Positions 57,723-64,000 of a DNA stretch of 64,000 nucleotides are shown in pieces. Position 1 is the stretch's first letter. The number at the start of each line of letters is the position of its first letter. This stretch comes from Sinorhizobium terangae (lineage in GTDB: Bacteria; Pseudomonadota; Alphaproteobacteria; Rhizobiales; Rhizobiaceae), in NCBI RefSeq assembly GCF_009601505.1, contig NZ_WITC01000120.1, positions 124,001 through 188,000 on the forward strand, given 5' to 3'. The translations under genes and the position numbers were made by a program. The notes under the pieces were generated by a model. That model was not told the DNA's origin and did not search any database. It saw only the letters and a program-made list of their open reading frames with translations.

Positions 57723-59225
57723 ATGCCGCTCGCCGAAGCAATCATGCGTCATGCGGGTGAGCGCCCGCATGACCCGGCTTTCCGCTTCGAAGACCGGGTC
57801 TTCTCTTTCGGAGACCTTGCAGCCGACGCGGGCCGCATCCTCCGCGAGATCGAGCAGCGGTCATCGGCCGAGACGGATAGCAGCATTCTGTCCGGCCGCG
57901 CCCGGCTGATCGCGCTCCAGACCGGAAATCACCCGCTCTTTGCTGCTGCCTTCATCGCCGCGACCGCCGGCGGCAATTGCGCCGCGCTCATCGATCCGCA
58001 TCTGCCTGAGCCGACGCGCCGGCGGATGATCGCGCAGCTGCGGCCCGACATCGTCGTCCATCCGGAGGGCGATGCGCTGCGGCTCGAACAGCCGGCGACG
58101 GGAGAAACCGCTCTCATCGACACCGCCCCCGATCGCGTTGGTACCATCCCTGTCGGAGAGGGCGGCGAACCTTTCCTCATCGTATTCACGTCCGGCACGA
58201 CGGGAGAACCGAAAGCAATCATCCGCGATCGCCGGTCCTGGCGTCTCAGCCTCGAAACCGGCCAGCGTTTTTTCGGCATCGGGGTCGAAACGACAACCTA
58301 TGCTCCGGGGCCGCTTGCCCACGGCCTGACGCTCTACGCGCTGGCCGAAAGCCTGAAGGCAGGCGCCGAATTTATCGGCGCCCGGCATTTCGACCCCCGA
58401 CAAGCCGTGGCGACGATCACGGCCAGAAAGGCCAAGCGGCTCGTCCTGGTGCCGACGATGCTGCGGCGGCTGTGCGAACAGGTGCGGGGCTCCAGCATCC
58501 TGCCCTCGGTCGAAGCAATCACCGTCGCCGGCGCGAAGCTCACGCCCGCGGACCGGGAGGCCGCGCGCCTTGCCTTTCCGGAGGCGCGCGTCCTCGAATA
58601 CTACGGCGCGTCCGAGCTCGGCTTCATTACCGTCGCCGGTGCAGCGGACAAACACACGCCCACAGCCGTCGGCAAGGCCTTCCCCGGCGTCCGAGTCCAG
58701 ATTCTCGACGAGGCGGGAAACAGCCTCCCAGCGGGCGAGACCGGCACAATCTTCGTCGAAAGCGCGCTCATTTCCGATGGCTATGTTGCGGGCGGCGATG
58801 GCGCAGGGTTTCGTCGGCACGGCGATCTCGCGACGGTCGGCGATCTCGGCTTCCTCGACCCCGACGGCACACTGCATCTGATCGGCCGTGCCGGAGGGAT
58901 GGTGCTCTCAGGTGGCAACAACATTTATCCATCCGAGGTCGAAGCCGTTATCATGGCCGCCGACAATGTGAGCGCCGTCCAGGTGCTGGGTCTCGACCAC
59001 CCCGACCTCGGCAGCGAGCTCGTTGCCATCATCCAACCGCACGGCGAGGCTGTCGACCATCTTGCATTCGAACGTCATCTTGCCGCCGCCCTGCCGCGCT
59101 ACAAGCATCCACGCAAGATCTGGCTCTGCCGTGAAATGCCGATGACGGCCTCCGGCAAGATCGCCACCAAGGAGCTCCGGCAATGGATCGCGGAGGGAAA
59201 CGGTGCCCTTGAACGCCTCATCTGA
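57723..59225 (+). CDS. Acyl-CoA synthetase (AMP-dependent ligase)
   Basis: This 500-residue ANL-superfamily enzyme has the P-loop VFTSGTTGEPKAIIRDRRSW, motif YYGASELGFITV, the adenylate region HGDLATVGDLGFLDPDGTLH and the C-terminal catalytic Lys in MTASGKIATKEL. It activates a carboxylic acid to its CoA thioester through an adenylate. The acid is unknown. The gene starts four bases after bioY and overlaps the thiolase by 23 bases, tying it to biotin uptake. Possible substrates are pimelate, a fatty acid, or biotin/desthiobiotin with its valeryl side chain, all inferred from context. Length is normal for the short acyl-CoA ligases. Confidence 0.9.
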   Translation: MPLAEAIMRHAGERPHDPAFRFEDRVFSFGDLAADAGRILREIEQRSSAETDSSILSGRARLIALQTGNHPLFAAAFIAATAGGNCAALIDPHLPEPTRRRMIAQLRPDIVVHPEGDALRLEQPATGETALIDTAPDRVGTIPVGEGGEPFLIVFTSGTTGEPKAIIRDRRSWRLSLETGQRFFGIGVETTTYAPGPLAHGLTLYALAESLKAGAEFIGARHFDPRQAVATITARKAKRLVLVPTMLRRLCEQVRGSSILPSVEAITVAGAKLTPADREAARLAFPEARVLEYYGASELGFITVAGAADKHTPTAVGKAFPGVRVQILDEAGNSLPAGETGTIFVESALISDGYVAGGDGAGFRRHGDLATVGDLGFLDPDGTLHLIGRAGGMVLSGGNNIYPSEVEAVIMAADNVSAVQVLGLDHPDLGSELVAIIQPHGEAVDHLAFERHLAAALPRYKHPRKIWLCREMPMTASGKIATKELRQWIAEGNGALERLI

Positions 59226-60402
59226 CCCGGCCCGCACACCCGTCATCATCGCCGCATTGCGCACGCCGATCGGCCGTGTGAATGGCAGCCTGGCCAAGAT
59301 TGAACCGGCGACGCTTGCCGCCCCGCTGATTGACCGGATCATCGCCGACATCGGCATCGACCGCGATGAAATCGACGACGTGCTGCTCGGCAACGCCGCT
59401 AACAGTGCCGGCAACCTCGCACGGCTTGCCGCACTTGAAGCCGGCCTGCCTGTCGCGATCCCCGGCGTCACCGTCGACCGGCAATGCGGCTCTGGCCTCG
59501 AAGCCGTCATCCTCGCGGCGCGGCAGATCCAGGCAGGAGCGGGCCGGTTCTATCTCGCCGGCGGCAGCGAAAGCGCCAGCCGCGCCCATATCCGGCTTCG
59601 CCCGCCGCTTCAGCGCGACGAGGAACTTCAGCCGGTCAGGCGGGCACGGATGGCGCCCGATTCGATCGGCGATCCGGACATGGGCGTTGCCGCCGAGAAC
59701 GTCGCTGCTGCCTGCGGCATTTCCCGCGAACGGCAAGACCAGTTCGCGCTGGAAAGCCACCGACGCGCCGTTGCGGCCGCGGCGGCCGGCAGGTTCCAGC
59801 GCGAGATCGTGCCGGTCTCGACACCAACTGGTCTCGTCTCCAGCGATGAATGCCCTCGGGCAAACGCGGCGCCGGAGACGCTTGCGCGGCTGAAGCCGGT
59901 TTTCGTCAAGGATGGCACCGTGACAGCCGGCAATGCCTGTCCGATCAATGACGGGGCCGCCATGGTGTTGGTGACGAGCCTCGCCGAGGCGCGCCGGCTT
60001 GGTGTTCCCTTTGCCATGGAATTCGTTGACGCGGCGACGGCGGGTGTTGACCCGAACCTCCTCGGGCTCGGTCCTGTTCCGGCGATGGCGAGACTACGCG
60101 CACGCAATCCGGCGCTCGAGATCGCCGCAGTCGAGTTCATCGAGTTCAACGAGGCATTCGCCTCGCAGCTTCTCGGCAGCCTCGATCAACTCGATATTGC
60201 GCCGGCGCGCGTCAATCTCGACGGCGGGGCGATTGCGCTTGGTCACCCCTACGGCGCGTCGGGGACAATACTCGTCGTCAGGCTGTTTTCACAGATGCTT
60301 GCGGCCCCATCCGACACAGAGGGCCTGGCGATGATCGGGATCGGCGGCGGCATGGGCGCGGTCGCTCACTTCCGCAGCCTTGGGCCCGGTCACGCAAGAT
60401 AG
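59203..60402 (+). CDS. Thiolase family protein lacking second catalytic cysteine
   Basis: This 399-residue thiolase fold protein has the nucleophile Cys 95 in VDRQCGSGLEAVILAARQIQ, NEAFA in VEFIEFNEAFASQLL and His 348 in GGAIALGHPYGASG. In typical thiolases the C-terminal motif is C-I-G-G-G-x-G; here it is MIGIGGGMGAV with Gly at residue 379 instead of the acid/base Cys. Claisen condensation by the standard mechanism is therefore doubtful. The start is GTG at 59203 with GGAGGG upstream, 23 bases inside the ligase gene. It ends 13 bases into the convergent thioesterase. Confidence 0.9.
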   Translation: MPLNASSDPARTPVIIAALRTPIGRVNGSLAKIEPATLAAPLIDRIIADIGIDRDEIDDVLLGNAANSAGNLARLAALEAGLPVAIPGVTVDRQCGSGLEAVILAARQIQAGAGRFYLAGGSESASRAHIRLRPPLQRDEELQPVRRARMAPDSIGDPDMGVAAENVAAACGISRERQDQFALESHRRAVAAAAAGRFQREIVPVSTPTGLVSSDECPRANAAPETLARLKPVFVKDGTVTAGNACPINDGAAMVLVTSLAEARRLGVPFAMEFVDAATAGVDPNLLGLGPVPAMARLRARNPALEIAAVEFIEFNEAFASQLLGSLDQLDIAPARVNLDGGAIALGHPYGASGTILVVRLFSQMLAAPSDTEGLAMIGIGGGMGAVAHFRSLGPGHAR

Positions 60403-60791
60403 GTGGTCAGCCATTCGCGTGTGGCGACAGGCAGCGGTACCGGGGCATGACGGGCGGGATCGACCGCCACCCAGACAATCTCGACCTCGGCGACAAGCTG
60501 GCCGGCAGCCTCCACGCGCACCGCAAAGCTCACCGAACTGCCGCCGATCTTCGAGACATTGACGATGAAACGGGCCGGCTCGTCGTAACGCAGACCGCGA
60601 TGGAAGACGCAGGCCGATCGGCGCACGAGATAGCTAGGCTCGTTCCTGACGGTCGGCCGGTGGCGCCACAGGCCGGACAAGGCGGCCTCGGCATGGGCGT
60701 AGTAGGCCGCATTGTGCATATGGCCGTGCATGTCTATATCGCGAAACGGAATGCGGATTTCCGTGACATTTTCCCGTTGCGTGCCGTCCAT
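60390..60791 (-). CDS. Acyl-CoA thioesterase, hot-dog fold
   Basis: This 133-residue 4-hydroxybenzoyl-CoA-thioesterase/FadM-like protein has the motif IPFRDIDMHGHMHNAAYYA (D-x-x-G-H-x-x-N, active-site Asp in the FRDID region) and RSACVFHRGLRYDEPARFIV. It hydrolyses an acyl-CoA. The single-domain length is typical. It is convergent with the thiolase (13-base overlap) and divergent from the MDR reductase (14-base gap), so it is regulated separately but lies within the same acyl-CoA cluster. Confidence 0.87.
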   Translation of the reverse strand: MDGTQRENVTEIRIPFRDIDMHGHMHNAAYYAHAEAALSGLWRHRPTVRNEPSYLVRRSACVFHRGLRYDEPARFIVNVSKIGGSSVSFAVRVEAAGQLVAEVEIVWVAVDPARHAPVPLPVATREWLTTYLA

Positions 60792-60805
60792 GCGAGGCCC
60801 TCACG

Positions 60806-61774
60806 ATGCGTTCTTCTCTGGTTAGACAGTTTGGGGATCCCGGACAAGTGATCGAGCTCGTCGATATCGATCGCGCCGCGCCGGGGGCCGGGGAAGTCGA
60901 GATCGCCATCTCGCTTTCGGCCATCAATCCATCGGACCTGATCCCCGTCACGGGAGCCTACAGCGCACGTACCGTGCTGCCCTTCGTTCCCGGTTTCGAG
61001 GGCGTCGGGGTCGTCACCCGGATCGGGGCGGGCGTAAGGGATCTGAAGCCCGGAGATCGGGTCGTTCCGATCGGCGCGAGCGGCCTGTGGCAGCAGTTTC
61101 TCGTCCGCCCGGCCGAATGGTGTTTTGCCGTTCCTGACGACATCGACGACCAGCAGGCCGCCACCAGCTACGTCAACCCGCTGACGGCTTTGAGGCTCTT
61201 CGAGCAACTGCGGGAGCATTTCGGGTCGCTGAAGGGCCGCAGCGTCGGCGTGACTGCGGCCGGCTCTGCAATTGGCGGCATGTTGCTGCGCCTGCTCGCA
61301 ATGGAGGACGTGACGACCACCGCCATCGTTCGAAGCGAAAAGAGCGTGCGCCACCTTGGCGATGCGGACCGGGTCATTGTCGCGGATGGCGTCAACCTTC
61401 CGCCGCGGCTCACTTTCGACGCCGCGCTCGATGCCGTCGGCGGGAATTTGGCCGGCGAGTTGATCGCACGCTGCGTTCAACCTGGTGGGATCTTCATCCA
61501 GTACGGTGCCTTGAGCGGTGTGCCGGTGCCGCAGGCGGCAATCAGCGGCCGGCCCGATGTGCGTTTCACCTTCTTTTGGCTTAGGACCTGGGTGCATTCG
61601 GCCGGCCGCAATCCGCTCGAAGTCGCCTTCGAGCGAAGCTTTGCGGGTCTGCGTGATGGGCTGTTTGCGAGTCCGATCGCAGCCATTTATCCGTTGAGCC
61701 GTCTCGCCGAAGCCCTGGCGCATCAGGAGGACCCGCGCCGCGATGGCAAGATTCTGCTCGATCCGCGCTGTTGA
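60806..61774 (+). CDS. MDR-family quinone/enoyl-thioester reductase
   Basis: This 322-residue NAD(P)H-dependent medium-chain reductase resembles quinone oxidoreductases and 2-enoyl thioester reductases of the MECR type. The N-terminal GroES-like domain has LSAINPSDLIPVTGAYSART and LPFVPGFEGVGVV, and the Rossmann part has GRSVGVTAAGSAIGGMLLRL. No zinc cysteine cluster is seen. The MECR-like opening (GDPGQVIELVDID) fits an enoyl-CoA reductase. It diverges from the thioesterase and may act on the same acyl-CoA intermediates. The HDAC-like gene follows 62 bases later. Confidence 0.85.
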   Translation: MRSSLVRQFGDPGQVIELVDIDRAAPGAGEVEIAISLSAINPSDLIPVTGAYSARTVLPFVPGFEGVGVVTRIGAGVRDLKPGDRVVPIGASGLWQQFLVRPAEWCFAVPDDIDDQQAATSYVNPLTALRLFEQLREHFGSLKGRSVGVTAAGSAIGGMLLRLLAMEDVTTTAIVRSEKSVRHLGDADRVIVADGVNLPPRLTFDAALDAVGGNLAGELIARCVQPGGIFIQYGALSGVPVPQAAISGRPDVRFTFFWLRTWVHSAGRNPLEVAFERSFAGLRDGLFASPIAAIYPLSRLAEALAHQEDPRRDGKILLDPRC

Positions 61775-61836
61775 AAATCGGCACTTTCACCGCGTGTACC
61801 ATGGACCTCTGGCAGTCTGCGCACTAGTTTTCCGCC

Positions 61837-62766
61837 ATGGCTACGTTCCTCTACGAAAATCCGGTCTTCCTGGAGCACCAGGTTCCCGAGGGGCATCCGG
61901 AGCGGCCGGACCGGCTGAGGGCGCTGAACCTGGCGCTTGAGCACCCGAATTTCGCCGAACTCAAACGGATCAGGGCGCCAAGGGGCAGCGAGGATCTTGT
62001 TCTGCTCGCCCATCCGGAAGAACATCTGAGGTCGATCGTCCGGGAGATTCCCGAAGAAGATATAAACCAGTTCGAGGCGGATACCTGTGCCAGTCCGCAG
62101 AGCCTTGTCGCGGCGCTGACGGGTATCGGCGGCGCCGTCGCGGCGGTGGACGCCGTCTTCGCCGGAGAGGCACACAACGCCTTCGTCGCAGCACGTCCGC
62201 CGGGACACCATGCTGAAAAAAAGAGGGCGATGGGTTTCTGCTTCTTCAATACGATCGCGATTGCCGCGCGCCATGCGCAAAAGGCGCACGGAGCCGAGCG
62301 CGTCGCGATCGTCGACTGGGACGTCCATCACGGCAACGGCACGCAGGACATTTTCTGGGACGACCCGTCGGTGCTCTTCTGCTCGACCCACCAGATGCCG
62401 CTCTATCCCGGCACAGGCGCCAAGGACGAGACGGGTGCCGATGGCAATATCGTCAATGCTCCGCTTTCGCCGAACAGCGGCAGCGAGCATTTCCGCGACG
62501 CTTTCCGCACGCGGGTGCTCACGGCGCTTGATGATTTCCGTCCCGACTTCGTGCTGATCTCCGCCGGTTTCGATGCCCACCACCGCGATCCGCTGGCGCA
62601 GATCAACCTCGTGGCCGAGGATTTCGACTGGGCAACGGGCCGCCTCATGGAAGTTGCCGGCAGGACTGCCGGCGACCGTATCGTCAGCCTGCTCGAGGGC
62701 GGCTATGACCTGCAGGGACTCGCCGAGTCGGCGGGCATGCATATTCTGAGATTGATGAGAGGGTAA
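61837..62766 (+). CDS. HDAC/acetoin-utilisation family deacetylase
   Basis: This 309-residue arginase/deacetylase-fold enzyme has AARPPGHHAEKKRAMGFCFF (catalytic His pair), VDWDVHHGNGTQDIFWDD (zinc Asp/His), and GFDAHHRDPLAQINL with the second zinc Asp. Bacterial members remove acetyl groups from polyamines or small amides, and the name acetoin utilisation is historical. All catalytic residues are present. The xseB start lies four bases after its stop, so the two form a unit that is common in Rhizobiales. Confidence 0.93.
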   Translation: MATFLYENPVFLEHQVPEGHPERPDRLRALNLALEHPNFAELKRIRAPRGSEDLVLLAHPEEHLRSIVREIPEEDINQFEADTCASPQSLVAALTGIGGAVAAVDAVFAGEAHNAFVAARPPGHHAEKKRAMGFCFFNTIAIAARHAQKAHGAERVAIVDWDVHHGNGTQDIFWDDPSVLFCSTHQMPLYPGTGAKDETGADGNIVNAPLSPNSGSEHFRDAFRTRVLTALDDFRPDFVLISAGFDAHHRDPLAQINLVAEDFDWATGRLMEVAGRTAGDRIVSLLEGGYDLQGLAESAGMHILRLMRG

Positions 62767-62769
62767 TTG

Positions 62770-63024
62770 ATGAACACCACCACGCAACAGGACGTTTCCG
62801 CCCTCTCCTTCGAGCAGGCCGTCGAAGAATTGGAGCGCATCGTCTCGGCGCTCGAACGCGGCGACGTCGCACTTGACAAGTCGATCGAGATCTACGAGCG
62901 CGGTGAGGCGCTGAAGAAGCATTGCGAGATGCTTTTGAAGGCCGCCGAGGACCGCATCGAGAAGATCCGGCTCGACCGCGCCGGCAGGCCGCAGGGCGTG
63001 GAACCGCTCGACGCGGATCAGTGA
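62770..63024 (+). CDS. xseB: Exodeoxyribonuclease VII small subunit
   Basis: This 84-residue small subunit, which joins XseA to degrade single-stranded DNA, has the diagnostic [40 protein letters not shown] and a short acidic tail. The ATG at 62770 is chosen over TTG one codon earlier. It lies four bases after the HDAC-like gene. Length is typical of XseB (75-90 residues). Confidence 0.96.
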   Translation: MNTTTQQDVSALSFEQAVEELERIVSALERGDVALDKSIEIYERGEALKKHCEMLLKAAEDRIEKIRLDRAGRPQGVEPLDADQ

Positions 63025-63306
63025 GTTGGCGGGAGGGGTTGAGCCGATCTTCGCCCCTCATCCGGCCTGCCGGCCACCTTCTCCCCGCTAGCGGGGAGAA
63101 GGGAACTCGCGGCGGCTCTCTGCCCCGAGGTCTCCTTCCCAGCCCGCGGGGTAAGGGGCGAAGCGCGCCTTCATGTTTTCTGCCTTTGCGAATGACCGCG
63201 ATCGTTGACGCGGAACGATAAACGCAGTGTCTTCCGACGCCCGCTACCGCCCCGGCGGGATTGGCGCTACTCTCCCGAAAGGACGCGCACCAACGGAGTG
63301 ATTGCC
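63025..63306. repeat. Intergenic region with CTCCCCGC palindromic repeat, copy 3
   Basis: The repeat at about 63051-63165 has CGCCCCTCATCCGGCCTGCC and GGCCACCTTCTCCCCGCTAG followed by the inverse arm GCGGGGAGAAGG, then a second arm ending GGGTAAGGGGCGAAGCG. It is the inverse of the type at 12586-12636 and 29598-29706. No gene is seen in the remaining bases before the pirin start. Confidence 0.7.
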
Positions 63307-64000
63307 ATGTCGTTTTTTCCTGGTCCCGATCCGCTCGCCGGTGACAAGCCGGCCTGCGATGCCATCGAACATCTCATCATTCCGCGCACCAGCGACATCG
63401 GCGGCCTCGAGGTCCGCCGGGCACTGCCGACCGCCAAGCGCCGCCTTGTCGGACCCTTCATTTTCTTCGATCGGATGGGGCCGGCGCTGCTTCGGGCCGG
63501 CCAGGCGATCGATGTTCGCCCGCATCCGCATATCGGCCTTTCGACCGTCACCTACCTCTTCGACGGCGAGATCAAGCATCGCGACAGCCTCGGCACCGAA
63601 ATGGTGATCCGACCCGGAGACGTGAACCTGATGACCGCCGGCCGCGGCATCGTGCATTCCGAACGCTCTCCGGAAAATCAGCGTGACCACGAACGTTCGG
63701 TGTCCGGCCTGCAAACCTGGCTGGCGCTCCCTGACCACAAGGAAGAAATCGACCCGCTCTTCGATCACACCGAAAAGCATATGCTGCCGGTTCTTTCCGA
63801 TGGTGGCGTAGAAGCGCGTGTCGTCATCGGCGGCTTCGAGGGTGCAACCTCGCCGGTCTCCACCTTTACCGATACGATCTATGTCGACCTGATGATCGAA
63901 CCGGGCAAGAGCGCCCCCTTTGCCGCCAATTGGGAAGAACGGGCGCTCTATATCCTCTCCGGGGAAGCGATAATCTCCGGCGATCACTTTGCCGACAACC
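63307..64000 (+). CDS. Pirin family protein, N-terminal part
   Basis: This open frame of 231 codons starts at ATG 63307 and runs off the window edge. The cupin domain has RRALPTAKRRLVGPFIFFDR, the metal-binding IDVRPHPHIGLSTVTYLFDG and the second site MTAGRGIVHSERSPEN, as in pirins (YhhW-like quercetinase or redox sensors). GGAG lies about nine bases upstream. The 3' end is outside the window, and pirins are usually about 280-310 residues. Function in rhizobia is unknown. Confidence 0.93.
   Translation, partial: MSFFPGPDPLAGDKPACDAIEHLIIPRTSDIGGLEVRRALPTAKRRLVGPFIFFDRMGPALLRAGQAIDVRPHPHIGLSTVTYLFDGEIKHRDSLGTEMVIRPGDVNLMTAGRGIVHSERSPENQRDHERSVSGLQTWLALPDHKEEIDPLFDHTEKHMLPVLSDGGVEARVVIGGFEGATSPVSTFTDTIYVDLMIEPGKSAPFAANWEERALYILSGEAIISGDHFADN

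Overview
The window is chromosomal DNA of a GC-rich alphaproteobacterium. Gene content and order point to Rhizobiaceae, most likely Sinorhizobium/Ensifer: a CcrM GANTC methylase, BioR/BioY/BioMNY biotin genes, a coxB-coxA-ctaB-(short coxF-like)-ctaG-coxC operon, type II homoserine kinase next to ispH, and many copies of palindromic intergenic repeats of the kind seen in rhizobia. Genus is inferred from remembered gene order and protein resemblance, not from a search. No rRNA, tRNA, CRISPR array, prophage or insertion sequence was seen. About 64 protein genes are called, including a partial gene at each edge and one frameshifted gene.

Layout. 1-9400: edge gene, small lipoprotein, ppdK, smc, a DUF559 nuclease-like gene whose 3' end runs through a repeat into smc, a DsbA-like lipoprotein and a DciA-like protein. 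9400-12490: mutY, a HAD hydrolase and an orphan RTX repeat protein. 12760-17480: ccrM, an ArsR regulator divergent from two small ABM/NIPSNAP genes, a DUF1284 protein, a lone bioY and its likely repressor bioR with BioR boxes. 17660-24450: HAD phosphatase, orphan branched-chain amino acid binding protein, lipoprotein, thrC, M16 peptidase and GNAT enzyme. 24450-29560: a membrane GGDEF/EAL protein, YqgE, a DsbD-N-like protein and a peroxiredoxin. 29700-39000 (minus strand): rnhA, thrB, ispH and the cytochrome oxidase operon. 39340-47130: IalB-like protein, ribB, aroC, a second GGDEF/EAL protein, DUF1344, phosphatase and fabI. 47330-54340: DnaJ-like protein, RT0821-like lipoprotein, pdxH, polysaccharide deacetylase, DD-carboxypeptidase, GNAT and tldD. 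54520-64000: frameshifted YcaQ/AlkZ-like gene, bioMNY, then acyl-CoA ligase, thiolase, thioesterase and enoyl-reductase-like genes, an HDAC-like protein, xseB and a partial pirin.

How genes work together. The cox operon supplies aa3-oxidase subunits (coxB, coxA, coxC), heme O synthesis (ctaB), copper insertion (ctaG) and a Surf1 factor in one co-directional run. Biotin uptake is encoded twice: a lone bioY under tandem BioR boxes, and a complete ECF transporter (bioMNY). The second is tightly followed by acyl-CoA metabolism genes, one a thiolase lacking the usual second catalytic cysteine. This is the most interesting unexplained association in the window. Two c-di-GMP proteins differ in kind: one has a degenerate GGDQF with an I-site and an intact EAL domain, the other has a canonical GGDEF and EAL. 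Three families of palindromic repeats punctuate the gaps, and two of them have altered the neighbouring gene or regulatory layout.
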